A DNA stretch of 15,120 nt from Bryobacterales bacterium (GTDB lineage: Bacteria > Acidobacteriota > Terriglobia > Bryobacterales > Bryobacteraceae), in the NCBI GenBank assembly GCA_003154855.1, contig PMEV01000461.1, forward strand, positions 3,714-18,833. Reading direction: 5' to 3'. How positions within the stretch are numbered: position 1 is the stretch's first letter; each line of letters begins with the position of its first letter. A program made the position numbers and the translations under genes. This document shows positions 6,469-14,381 of this stretch, in pieces. The notes below the pieces were generated by a model that saw only the letters and a list, made by a program, of their open reading frames with translations, ran no database searches and had not been told where the DNA came from.

Positions 6469-7251
6469 ATGCAGGACGCACACCGTAAATCAGCCGGGCA
6501 GCACGAACTTGATGACATAGTGGGAAGTCGGCATCCAGCGCTCCAGCCCCAGCGTATGCTCTTGCCTCTGGTAATCGCGACTCTCGCAGTCCTGCCAATG
6601 CTGGCCACGGCGCAATCGTTGTCCAATTCGGGAGACTCCTCCGGCACTGTAGCCGGCGCAACGACGGCGCAACCGGATCAGTCGTATACGCGTCCCACGA
6701 AGACGACCAAGCTCCGCACCTACCTCTTCGACGCATTCGGCCCATATCCCACCGTCGGCGCAGCGCTCGCGGCCGGCATGAGCCAGCTCAGCGATTCGCC
6801 TCCTGAGTGGAACCAGGGCGCGAACGGTTTCGGCAGGCGATTCGGGTCTAGCTACGGAATCGCGGCGGTAAGCGTCACCACGCGTTATGCGCTGGCAGAT
6901 GCCTTCGGGGAAGACACGTTGTACTACCGCTGTGACTGCAAGGGCGCGTTTCCACGCCTGAGACATGCCGTAATTTCTACCTTCATGGCTCGCCGCGGCG
7001 CAGACGGCCACCGCGTCTTCGCGTTCCCTGCGCTCGTGGCGCCGTATGCGGGCACGCTGGCCGCCGTCTATGGCTGGTACCCCAGTCGCTTCGGCGCCAT
7101 GGATGCGTTCCGCATGGGCAACTACAATCTGCTGGTGGCTGTGGCCGGGAACATCGCCCTGGAGTTCGTCTATAGCGGACCCCACTCCTTGCTTCATCGC
7201 ATGCACTTGAACAATGGACACGGAGCGCCGGATCGGGACCCGAATCCGTGA
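6469..7251 (+). CDS. Unrecognised exported protein, first gene of the MCE operon
   Basis: A 260-residue protein. It has a long polar N-terminus of about 29 residues, then a hydrophobic signal segment (MLLPLVIATLAVLPMLATA, residues 30-48) with a likely cleavage after ATA. The mature part starts with a Ser/Thr/Gly/Gln-rich linker, then a region with several short alanine-rich or aromatic amphipathic segments (GIAAVSVTTRYALADAF, ALVAPYAGTLAAVYGWYP, NLLVAVAGNIALEFVY). Cys155 and Cys157 lie in YYRCDCKG. I can name no family, but it resembles unnamed exported proteins of Acidobacteria with an 'EDxxYYR' motif. The start is ATG 6469, which has GGGAG eight bases upstream; ATG 6556 is an alternative without a ribosome site. 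The stop overlaps the mlaE-like start as GTGA, so it is translationally coupled to the permease. A periplasmic or outer-membrane partner of the transporter is an inference. Confidence 0.8.
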   Translation: MQDAHRKSAGQHELDDIVGSRHPALQPQRMLLPLVIATLAVLPMLATAQSLSNSGDSSGTVAGATTAQPDQSYTRPTKTTKLRTYLFDAFGPYPTVGAALAAGMSQLSDSPPEWNQGANGFGRRFGSSYGIAAVSVTTRYALADAFGEDTLYYRCDCKGAFPRLRHAVISTFMARRGADGHRVFAFPALVAPYAGTLAAVYGWYPSRFGAMDAFRMGNYNLLVAVAGNIALEFVYSGPHSLLHRMHLNNGHGAPDRDPNP

Positions 7252-8099
7252 TCGATCAAACCTTCAGGCCGGCCGCGGGCATCCAGCCTCCACTTCCGTG
7301 GCTAAGGATCTTCCGCATATCCTCCGCCGTGAGCTCCTCCTGGAACCTGCTCAACGAGTTCTTCGAGTGGTTCGGCGATCTGGGAGTGTTCCTCTGGCGA
7401 GTAGCGTGGGCTACCGTGACCCCGCCGTTTGAATTCAGCGAACTGTTTCGACAGCTCGACGAGATCGGATCGAAGTCCCTGCCGCTGGTCGCATTGGCCG
7501 GCGGCGCCATCGGGGTTGTACTCTCGTTGGAAACCCGTTACAGCCTGAGCCGATTTGGGGCCAAATCCCTGCTTCCCGCCGTCATCGTGTTCTCCGTGAT
7601 CCACGAGATCGGTCCGATCATCACCGGCCTGGTGGTGAGTGGCCGCGTGGGCGCCGGCATTGGCGCGGAGTTGGCGTCGATGAAAGTGACCGAGCAGATC
7701 GATGCCATCGAGGCATCTGCGGTAAACCCTTATAAACTATTGGCCGCGACCCGCATCCTGGCTTGCACCCTGATGCTGCCTTTCCTGACCCTCGCCGCCG
7801 ACTTATGCGGTCTGGTACTGGGATGGGTTGCGCTGACGCTGGTTGAGCCAATCTCCTTGCGCCAGTTCGTCAACAACGGCTTTGCAGGCGCCGGTTTCAA
7901 CGATTTCCTGCCACCCACGTTCAAGACCGCTGTGTTCGGCATGATCATTGGGCTGGTCGCTTGTTTTCAGGGAATGCGAACGCGGGGAGGCGCCGAGGGT
8001 GTAGGCCGTGCGGCCACCAGTTCGGTAGTGTTGTCCTCGTTGTTCGTGATCCTGGCCGATGTCGTGCTCGTGAAAATCATTATCGTTTTTTTCCCGTGA
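7248..8099 (+). CDS. mlaE: MlaE-family ABC transporter permease
   Basis: A 283-residue inner-membrane protein. An N-terminal interfacial helix region (about 30-70) is followed by about five hydrophobic segments near 78-95, 108-130, 163-200, 224-242 and 257-282. The family signature SGRVGAGIGAELASMKVTEQ (131-150), followed by IDAIEASAVNPYKLLAATR, is clear. MlaE permeases work with an MlaF ATPase and an MCE-domain MlaD to move phospholipids or other lipids between the inner and outer membranes. The GTG start overlaps the previous stop as GTGA; the next gene starts 28 bases downstream. No STAS-domain MlaB or MlaC is visible nearby. The family is certain; the direction and substrate of transport are not. 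Confidence 0.95.
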   Translation: MIDQTFRPAAGIQPPLPWLRIFRISSAVSSSWNLLNEFFEWFGDLGVFLWRVAWATVTPPFEFSELFRQLDEIGSKSLPLVALAGGAIGVVLSLETRYSLSRFGAKSLLPAVIVFSVIHEIGPIITGLVVSGRVGAGIGAELASMKVTEQIDAIEASAVNPYKLLAATRILACTLMLPFLTLAADLCGLVLGWVALTLVEPISLRQFVNNGFAGAGFNDFLPPTFKTAVFGMIIGLVACFQGMRTRGGAEGVGRAATSSVVLSSLFVILADVVLVKIIIVFFP

Positions 8100-8127
8100 T
8101 GCTCGATTAGACGGCTCCGAAATAGGT

Positions 8128-8916
8128 ATGACCACCACCGACCACATTGCGACGAAGCGCGAAGAAGCCCACCAGGACGGCGGTGCGTCCGCTGTCGCTG
8201 TCCAAGACCTGCACAAGTCCTTCGGAAGTCAAATCGTCTTGAACGGGATTGGCCTGACCGTGAGCCGCGGCGAGACCCTGGCGGTGCTGGGCCGCAGCGG
8301 AACCGGCAAGAGCGTATTGCTGAAACTCATTATCGGCCTGCAGAAGCCCGACTCGGGGTCGGTTCGCATCCACGGGCAAGACATCGCCGGACTGGCTCTC
8401 GACCAGCTCGGCGAAATCAGGAAGAAAATGGGCTTCCTGTTTCAGCAGGCCGCGCTTTACGACTCGCTGACCGTCGAGCAGAACGTGGCTTTTCCCCTGC
8501 AGCACCATCGCAAGGAGATGTCGAGGTCCGAGCGGAGCGATCGGGTCAAGGAGTTGCTTGCGGAAGTCGGCATGGAAGGGAATCTCGAGAAGATGCCTTC
8601 GGATCTCTCGGGTGGAATGCGGAAACGGGTGGGACTGGCGCGTGCGCTCGCTCTGGAGCCGGATATTCTGCTGCTCGACGAGCCCACCGCCGGTCTCGAT
8701 CCCATCAGTTCCGCGGAGATCGACGATTTGATTCTCAAGCTTCAGGAGCAGTATCGAATGGCATCCATCGTAGTGACTCACGATCTGCACAGCGCAAAAA
8801 CGATTGCGGACCGTCTGGCCCTGCTCGATGGGGGCAACGTGGTCATCGCGGGCACCTTTGAAGACCTTCAGCACAGCGACGTCGAGTGTGTCCGGGGCTT
8901 TCTAAAGGATTCGTAG
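8128..8916 (+). CDS. mlaF: MlaF-family ABC transporter ATPase
   Basis: A 262-residue cytoplasmic ATPase that would power the MlaE permease. Walker A is GRSGTGKS (55-62), the Q-loop lies in FLFQQAALYDSLTV (Q106/Q107), the signature is LSGGM (160-164), Walker B is LLLDEP (181-186) and the switch histidine is H218 in VVTHD. FQQ(A)ALYDSLTVxxNVAFPL and GGMRKRVGLARA are typical of the MlaF/Ttg2A group rather than of drug or amino-acid importers. The first 20 or so residues are a charged extension before the ABC core. The ribosome site is weak (TAGG directly before the ATG), so coupling to mlaE across the 28-base gap is possible. Confidence 0.96.
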   Translation: MTTTDHIATKREEAHQDGGASAVAVQDLHKSFGSQIVLNGIGLTVSRGETLAVLGRSGTGKSVLLKLIIGLQKPDSGSVRIHGQDIAGLALDQLGEIRKKMGFLFQQAALYDSLTVEQNVAFPLQHHRKEMSRSERSDRVKELLAEVGMEGNLEKMPSDLSGGMRKRVGLARALALEPDILLLDEPTAGLDPISSAEIDDLILKLQEQYRMASIVVTHDLHSAKTIADRLALLDGGNVVIAGTFEDLQHSDVECVRGFLKDS

Positions 8917-8924
8917 GAGAATAT

Positions 8925-10097
8925 ATGTCGAGAGTGGCGCGGTTAGGAGCGTTCATCGTTGCGACACTGGCAATTCTGGCGGTCGGTGTCTTCATTATCG
9001 GGAGCAAGCAGTATCTTTTCACCTCCACGTACCAATTGAAGGCGCGCTTCGACAATGTGGCCGGATTGGACGCCGGAGCCGACGTGCGCGTGGGCGGGGT
9101 CCACAGTGGAACGGTGCGCAGCATCTCGTTGCCCCACCAACCGGGCGAGAAGGTGACGGTACTCGTGGATCTCGACAAGTCGACCCACGAGATCGTTAAG
9201 CAGGACTCCGTGGCTTCCATCGAAACCGAGGGGTTGCTGGGCAACCAGTATCTGGCGATCTCGTTTGGATCCTCTGGGAAACCCGACCTCCGCGACGGCG
9301 ATATCGTACCCAGCCAGCCGCCACTCCAAATGTCCGACTTGCTCCAGAAGATGAGCGGCATTCTGGATACCAGCCAGCAAGCCATCCGGAACGCCACCGG
9401 TGCGGCGGAGCATTTGGACTCGATAAGCGCCAAGATCGACGGCGGTCGGGGGACCGTAGGCGCGCTGGTGAACGACCGGCAGCTCTATAGCAACCTCTCA
9501 CAGACCACCAGCGCCCTGCACGACACAATGGTCCACGCGCAAGCAGGCGTCACCGACTTCCAGGAGAATATGGAAGCCCTCAAGCACAACTTCCTGTTGC
9601 GCGGATATTTCAAAAACCGCGGCTACGAGGATTCTGCCGAGCTGGCGAAGAACGCGGTCGAACGGCTGCCGCAAGGCACGCCGATGAAGGAGTTTACGTA
9701 CCCCGCAATGCAGCTTTTCGATAAGCGGGATTCGGCCAAGCTGAAGAACCAGAAATCCCTAAACGCTGCCGGCCAGTTCCTGGCTACTAATGAGTTCGGG
9801 TGCGCGGTGGTCGTGGTATCCGCCGGCCTGGGAGGCGATACCCAGAAGGACTTGGTGCTAACGGGAGCCCGGGCCATGGTTGTGCGCGGGTATCTGGTCG
9901 ACAACTTTGGATTCGACGACAGCCAGTTTAGGATTCTTGGTACGGGCAAGCAGACGGACGAGGCTTCGGATGCCGGCTGGGGTGCGGTGCGGATTCTTAT
10001 CTATCCAGTCGGAACCGGGATTGTGCCTAATCTACCGGTGCGGGGCCCCGTGGCCACAACACCGAAACCTCAGCCCTTAGGCGCTCGCGAGAACTGA
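8925..10097 (+). CDS. MlaD/MCE-domain protein with degenerate OmpA-like C-terminus
   Basis: A 390-residue protein. One transmembrane helix (about 8-27) anchors it to the inner membrane. An MCE domain (about 36-115, with the phrase FDNVAGLDAGADVRVGGVHSG) follows, then a helical linker (about 135-225). A conserved-looking middle (LLRGYFKNRGYEDSAEL) leads into about 100 residues (262-362) that align by eye to OmpA-like peptidoglycan-binding domains: L-rich helix, DLVLTGARAMVVRGYL, GTGKQ and a final VRILIY. The binding Asp of the usual HTD motif is replaced (Gly301), while the partner Arg316 is kept. MCE proteins form hexameric rings that carry lipids across the periplasm. The ATG at 8925 has an ideal AGGAGA ribosome site 8 bases after the mlaF stop; an earlier in-frame ATG at 8886 overlaps mlaF and lacks support. 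It ends the operon. Confidence 0.9.
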   Translation: MSRVARLGAFIVATLAILAVGVFIIGSKQYLFTSTYQLKARFDNVAGLDAGADVRVGGVHSGTVRSISLPHQPGEKVTVLVDLDKSTHEIVKQDSVASIETEGLLGNQYLAISFGSSGKPDLRDGDIVPSQPPLQMSDLLQKMSGILDTSQQAIRNATGAAEHLDSISAKIDGGRGTVGALVNDRQLYSNLSQTTSALHDTMVHAQAGVTDFQENMEALKHNFLLRGYFKNRGYEDSAELAKNAVERLPQGTPMKEFTYPAMQLFDKRDSAKLKNQKSLNAAGQFLATNEFGCAVVVVSAGLGGDTQKDLVLTGARAMVVRGYLVDNFGFDDSQFRILGTGKQTDEASDAGWGAVRILIYPVGTGIVPNLPVRGPVATTPKPQPLGAREN

Positions 10098-10108
10098 CCC
10101 CGGCAGCC

Positions 10109-10330
10109 TCAACCTTGCGCTTTGTGGAAAACGAAAAAGAATACCGCCACGCTCAAGGCGCCAAACGTATAGATCAGCGATGAGAGCAGCGTCACCGCGG
10201 GAACCAGCCCGCTCGCGACGTTCAGCGCGGTGCGAATCAAATCGATGGCCAGCAGCGCCGTCACCAGAATCGTTCCGATCAGAGCCAGCAATGCCGCATT
10301 CCTGATTGTCATGATCGGAGTATGAACCAT
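10109..10330 (-). CDS. Small multi-helix membrane protein of unknown function
   Basis: A 73-residue hydrophobic protein. Two to three helices are apparent: AALLALIGTILVTALLAIDL, a middle LNVASGLVPAVTLLSSLI, and YTFGALSVAVFFFVFH before a short KAQG tail. I do not recognise a named family. The clean hydrophobic plan and the Phe-rich final helix suggest a real gene rather than a shadow. ATG 10330 has a partial GGACGG ribosome site; ATG 10312 is an alternative without one, and the frame is open to 10444 with implausible residues. It converges on the MCE gene, with stops 11 bases apart. It is divergent from the next gene. Confidence 0.6.
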   Translation of the reverse strand: MVHTPIMTIRNAALLALIGTILVTALLAIDLIRTALNVASGLVPAVTLLSSLIYTFGALSVAVFFFVFHKAQG

Positions 10331-10385
10331 GTTTCCGTCCGCCGCAAGGTAAGGCGAAGCCCCGGATTTGCCTCCACACAACCGG

Positions 10386-10417
10386 GCAGGCGCCGCATGG
10401 GCTGAAGGCCCGCCTGC
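10386..10417. repeat. 7-bp perfect inverted repeat between divergent genes
   Basis: GCAGGCG (10386-10392) and CGCCTGC (10411-10417) are separated by 18 bases in the intergenic region between the small membrane gene and the exported repeat protein. It may be an operator or a leader hairpin. In DNA this GC-rich it may also be chance. Confidence 0.3.
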
Positions 10418-10443
10418 GCGCCGGGCGCTATCATGAGAGAGCA

Positions 10444-12093
10444 ATGCCGAAATGGCTGGTCTGGCTGCTCCTCCCGCTCGCGGCGACCGGCGCCGAGGAC
10501 CGCTGGATCGACCTGCGCTCCGGCCCCTTCCAAGTGCTCTCGAACGCCGGCGACCGCCCGGCGCGCGACGTGCTCAATCTCCTCGAGCAGCTCCGCGACA
10601 CCCTGGGAACGGCCCTCGGCAAACCCGATCTCACCACCCTCTGGCCGGTCCGCGTTCTGGTGCTGAAGGCGGGCCAGCCGGTGGGCCTCGCTCTCAGCCG
10701 CGACACATACACCGGCGCGCTGGCCGAGAGCGCCCCCATCCCGCCCGAATGGCTCCGCGAGTGCCTCCGCATCCTGATCGAATCCAATGCCCGCCGCATG
10801 CCCGCCGCCATCGAGAGCGGTCTCGAGGACTTCTATTCCACCGCCCAGGCCAGCGGCACCAAGGTCACTCTCGGCCAGCCCCCGCCGCCCGCCCAACGCA
10901 ATCTGGATTGGGCCAGGATTCACCTCATCGTCGTCGATCCGGCCTACTCCGGGAAGCTTCGCGTGGTGCTCTACAACCTCCAGCAGGGCGCCGATCCCGA
11001 ACCCGCCTTCCGCAACGCTATCGGCAAGACTCCCGCCGATCTCGACCGGCAAGTCCAGGCCTACCTGGCCGCGGGCAACTTTCAGACCATCGCCATCGGC
11101 GGCCGCGCCCTCGATCCCCGCTCGGATTTCGCCGTCCGGCCGGCCGCGCCGCCGCTACCCCAAATCGCCCTGGCCGACCTGAAGCCGGAGCGCGCCGCCT
11201 ACGGTGCCCTCCTCAACACCGCGCCCATCCTGGCGCACGAAGGCCTCGGTCTCGTGGCCTTGCGCGACCAGCGCACCCAGGATGCCCGGGAGAATCTCGC
11301 CGCCGCCACCGATGCCGCCTCCACCTGCGCCCGATGCTGGCTCGAATTCGCCCGCCTCAACCCCGATAAGGCCCCCGCGGCGCTCGCCACGGCCGCCCGC
11401 TTGAACCCCGCCTGGGCCGAGCCGCACGTCCTCCTGGCCGCCCTCGAATCCGATCCCAGCAAGCAGCTCCAGGAGCTCAAAACGGCCGCCCAGCTCGAAC
11501 CGCGCAACGCCGCGCGCTCTCAGGCGCTAGCCGAATTCAACCAGGCTCACCATCGGTATCCCGAGGCCGCCAAGGCTTGGGCCGCGGCGGAACTGGCCTC
11601 CGTCGACGAAGCTGAGCGCGCCCGTATCCACGAGGCCCGCCGCGCCATCGACGAGCAGCGCCTGGAATTCGAGGCCGCCGAGCGCCGCCGCCTGGAAGAG
11701 GAAAAGCAGCGCGACTTGCAGCGCGTGAAGGACGCCGCCATGGCCGAGATCCACGCCGCCGAGGAGCGCGCCAACCGCGGCCAGCCCGCCCCGCCGCCCG
11801 ATCGCAAGATCGTCAACCTCCTAGACGGCCCCGCCCCCCAGGGAAAGGCCCGCGGCCGCCTCACTCAAATCGATTGCATCGGCCGCCTGATGCGTCTCGT
11901 CGTCGAGGGCGACGAAGGCCCGCCCACCCGCCTCCTCATCCGCGACCTCTCCAAGGTGATCCTCATGGGCAGCGGCCCATCCACCCTGTCTTGCGGCAAG
12001 CAGAATCCCGCCCCCTTCGTGACCGTCGAGTACTTCCTCAAGCCCGACCCCAAGCTCGGCACCGCCGGCGAAGTCGCCACCCTCGAGCGCTGA
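10444..12093 (+). CDS. Large exported helical-repeat protein with C-terminal two-Cys domain
   Basis: A 549-residue protein with an N-terminal signal peptide (WLVWLLLPLAATGA, cleavage near residue 17). Residues about 25-215 begin FQVLSNAGDRPARDVLNLLE and resemble the 'DUF1570/peptidase-MA-like' type of exported protein, but no HExxH motif is seen. Residues about 245-385 are TPR-like helical pairs (ARENLAAATDAAS, AALATAARLNPAWAEPHVLL, KTAAQLEPRNAARSQALAE). A highly charged coiled coil covers about 388-445. The final 80 residues form a compact domain with DCIGRL (Cys478) and LSCGKQ (Cys517), which could form a disulfide. ATG 10444 has AGAGAG a few bases upstream. Codons are strongly C-ending, unlike the MCE operon. 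Function unknown; a periplasmic scaffold or binding protein is inferred. Confidence 0.8.
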   Translation: MPKWLVWLLLPLAATGAEDRWIDLRSGPFQVLSNAGDRPARDVLNLLEQLRDTLGTALGKPDLTTLWPVRVLVLKAGQPVGLALSRDTYTGALAESAPIPPEWLRECLRILIESNARRMPAAIESGLEDFYSTAQASGTKVTLGQPPPPAQRNLDWARIHLIVVDPAYSGKLRVVLYNLQQGADPEPAFRNAIGKTPADLDRQVQAYLAAGNFQTIAIGGRALDPRSDFAVRPAAPPLPQIALADLKPERAAYGALLNTAPILAHEGLGLVALRDQRTQDARENLAAATDAASTCARCWLEFARLNPDKAPAALATAARLNPAWAEPHVLLAALESDPSKQLQELKTAAQLEPRNAARSQALAEFNQAHHRYPEAAKAWAAAELASVDEAERARIHEARRAIDEQRLEFEAAERRRLEEEKQRDLQRVKDAAMAEIHAAEERANRGQPAPPPDRKIVNLLDGPAPQGKARGRLTQIDCIGRLMRLVVEGDEGPPTRLLIRDLSKVILMGSGPSTLSCGKQNPAPFVTVEYFLKPDPKLGTAGEVATLER

Positions 12094-12187
12094 CGCCCGG
12101 CGCGAACCTGGAAGTCGCCGGCGCAGGCTAACGTTCGGCCGCTTCTTTAATCCTCGGTGTTTTTCGCGGCGTTCCCGATGCGCCTGC

Positions 12188-12193
12188 TACACT
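12188..12193 (+). promoter_or_regulatory. Possible extended -10 (TGCTACACT) for the glycosyltransferase
   Basis: TACACT is preceded by TGC, the extended -10 form, and lies about 60 bases before the ATG at 12255. No good -35 is present. The rest of the 12094-12254 gap shows nothing else I can support. Confidence 0.25.
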
Positions 12194-12254
12194 TGACGAA
12201 GTGCTGCCCAGGGCAAGGGAGATTGAACCGGATCGTGGTCTGAGGCCGCTTGAA

Positions 12255-13865
12255 ATGAATGGCGTCCGGTGGGCCGCACTCGTCTTCGGATTGGCCATTG
12301 TTTGGTTTGGCGCGGGCCTCGGCCGCTGCGGGATCGCAAGTACCTATTGCGATCCGCTGAGCCTTATCCCCGCACAGGACGACGCTGTTTATGCGCGCGA
12401 AGCGATCGATACTGCGAGCAACGGCAACTGGCTCACGCCCACATTTATGGGCCGCTTCGTTCTGAACAAGCCGCCGCTTCTCCAGATTCTTACCGCGGCC
12501 AGCCTGAAACTCTTTGGCATCTCCTCCTGGGCTCTGCGTGTTCCGTCGCTCGTTGCCGCGGCACTGGTTTCGGCGCTCGTGTTTCTCCTGGTGTGGCGAT
12601 CGTGTTCGCTGCTCGTTGCGCTCGGGGCCGCGTTTCTTCTGTTCACCAATCGCCTGTTCTACGTGTTTTCGCGGCTGTGCATGACGGACATGCTGCTGGT
12701 GTTGTGGACTACTCTCGCGATGCTTGTGCTGGCCGCCGACCCAGCTTTGCTAAGAAAGCGGTCCGTCTGGCTTCTGGGGATCTATACTGCCGCGGCAGTT
12801 CTCACCAAAGCCGCGGCCGGGTTTCTTCCGTTGATCGCCCTTGCCGTGCATGCCCTGCTAGCAGGTCCGAAGTCGCGCCCTTCGTTCTCCCGGAGGGCTG
12901 GCGTATTCGGAGTTACCCTGATGTTTGCGGCGCCGTGGCATCTCTATCAACTGGCTACGCATTTCAAGTGGTTCGTCGCAGAGTATCTCCTGACGGCGCA
13001 CTTTGCGGTGGGCATGGCCGCCCCACCCCAGTACTCAAATGAGTGCCATCCTGTCTTCTACGCGCGCCGGCTGTTTTGGATGGATCCTGTACTTACTCTT
13101 GTGGCTGGACTCGGCTTGGTGCTCGCAGTCGCCGGGTGGAGGCGGAATACCATCGTTCTGGCTTGGATGGCCGCGGCCGCTTTTGCTCTCCTCGGCTTTC
13201 GCTACCGGTCCGGATACTATCTCCTGTCCGCCATCCCGGCGCTCGCTGTCCTGGCGGGGAATGCACTCGGTTGGCTCTCCCCTCGCGCCAGGGCCGCCGT
13301 TGCCGCGCTTCTGCTGGCCGGCGGGATTGTGAAAGTAGCGTCGGGTGCTTCGGTATGGGGCGTCCCGCTTGCCGCGGAGTCGCACCGGCCGGCAGTGCCC
13401 GCGCTGGAGCGGTACTGCGAGCAGGGCCGCGGAAACGGTCTGATCATGGTTTCCCCGGACGATGAGTTCTACGCAGCCGACCTCCCGCTGGCAGGCCTAC
13501 GGTATTGTTTCCAACTGCGGCAGCCGCAGGCCCCCCCGATCGACTGGGGGTGGCTCGGGATCTGGCTGCGAGTACGCGACTTCAACCGCTTAGCCGAATT
13601 GGCGCCGGTCTATCGGCGGCGGCTCGACTCATTCGGGCTTCACTCGGACGCGCCCATCGCGACGGTGATTTGGGCGGAAACGCCGGCCGAGGTTGCGGAG
13701 CTGGTTCAAGCACACCCCGAAACCGACTTCTCGATGCCAGAGGAACTTTGGAAACGGATCGGCGGCGCGGGGTCGCATCTGCCGCTTCGCGTCTCCCCTG
13801 GGCGAGTATTCCTGCTGTCGAACTCGGCGTCTCGAATCCACGTCGCCCGACCGTGCAGGTTTTGA
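12255..13865 (+). CDS. ArnT/PMT-type (GT39-like) membrane glycosyltransferase
   Basis: A 536-residue integral membrane protein with about ten hydrophobic segments in the first 370 residues and a soluble C-terminal part of about 160 residues. The N-terminal loop after helix 1 has the family pattern: acidic pair D42-D43 in AQDDAVYAREA, then NGNWLTPTFMGRFVLNKPPL, then FGISSWALRVPS. These enzymes (PMT_2, ArnT) transfer a sugar from a polyprenyl-phosphate donor to lipid A, protein or another acceptor on the periplasmic side; the acceptor here is unknown. ATG 12255 has TGAGG about 9 bases upstream; GTG 12201 in the same frame is less likely. Codon use is less C-ending than in the genes on both sides, which hints at a different history. 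It converges on the L,D-transpeptidase remnant, 26 bases away. Confidence 0.9.
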   Translation: MNGVRWAALVFGLAIVWFGAGLGRCGIASTYCDPLSLIPAQDDAVYAREAIDTASNGNWLTPTFMGRFVLNKPPLLQILTAASLKLFGISSWALRVPSLVAAALVSALVFLLVWRSCSLLVALGAAFLLFTNRLFYVFSRLCMTDMLLVLWTTLAMLVLAADPALLRKRSVWLLGIYTAAAVLTKAAAGFLPLIALAVHALLAGPKSRPSFSRRAGVFGVTLMFAAPWHLYQLATHFKWFVAEYLLTAHFAVGMAAPPQYSNECHPVFYARRLFWMDPVLTLVAGLGLVLAVAGWRRNTIVLAWMAAAAFALLGFRYRSGYYLLSAIPALAVLAGNALGWLSPRARAAVAALLLAGGIVKVASGASVWGVPLAAESHRPAVPALERYCEQGRGNGLIMVSPDDEFYAADLPLAGLRYCFQLRQPQAPPIDWGWLGIWLRVRDFNRLAELAPVYRRRLDSFGLHSDAPIATVIWAETPAEVAELVQAHPETDFSMPEELWKRIGGAGSHLPLRVSPGRVFLLSNSASRIHVARPCRF

Positions 13866-13891
13866 TTCGCCCAAAGCAGGCCGGCGTCTCG

Positions 13892-14336
13892 TCATCGGCT
13901 CGCGTCGGCTCGGCCGCCTGGACTCGGCCCGCTTGACTCAGATGTCACAGCCACGCAGCCCTTCGTCCAGTCCTCCTCGCGATGCCGCCTCCCCACCCAG
14001 CCGTACTGGGCACCTATCCCGTGGATCGTGATCGACCCTCCCGGATTGACGCCGGCTTTCCGCGCTCTGGCCCGGTCGGCCTCGTTGGGATACCAAATCC
14101 GCAAGGCCATATGGAACTGGCTGTGCGGATACTTCGCGTTGATGACGTACAGCCCCTCGGGCGCCGTGCCCAGCGCCACCAGATACTTGTTGAGGCCCTG
14201 GCCGCCGCTGGCGACCGTCATCGTCCGCGCACTCTTCACGATCGCGATCCGGTCCGCCTTCGGCCCCACAGCCGACAGCACGGCCGCCATAAGGATCAGG
14301 ACGACTCTCGCCGCCCTCGCCGCACCTCCCCATCAT
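13892..14336 (-). pseudogene. Frameshifted and truncated L,D-transpeptidase (YkuD domain)
   Basis: The readable frame (from ATG 14290, 132 residues) contains the YkuD/YafK-like core: VKSARTMTVASGG, FHMALRIWYPNEADRARARK, VNPGGSITIHG (His90) and DWTKGCVAVT (Cys112). Such enzymes cross-link or trim peptidoglycan, or attach lipoproteins to it. Three faults are visible. First, ATG 14336 has an ideal AGGAGG site, but its frame is wrong; dropping one base from the four-C run at 14328-14331 would join it to a perfect signal peptide (AARVVLILMAAVLSAVG). Second, about 14 residues usually found between ALG and TPEG are missing. Third, after CVAVT the normal C-terminal helix and 'GTPVEI' strand are replaced by SESSGPSPGGRADASR. 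The family comparison is from memory. It may be a decaying gene, or a sequencing indel may explain the first fault. Confidence 0.7.
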
Positions 14337-14381
14337 AATGCGCCCCTCCTCTGCTAGCCTGAATAGTTCCGCCTCTCGCGA

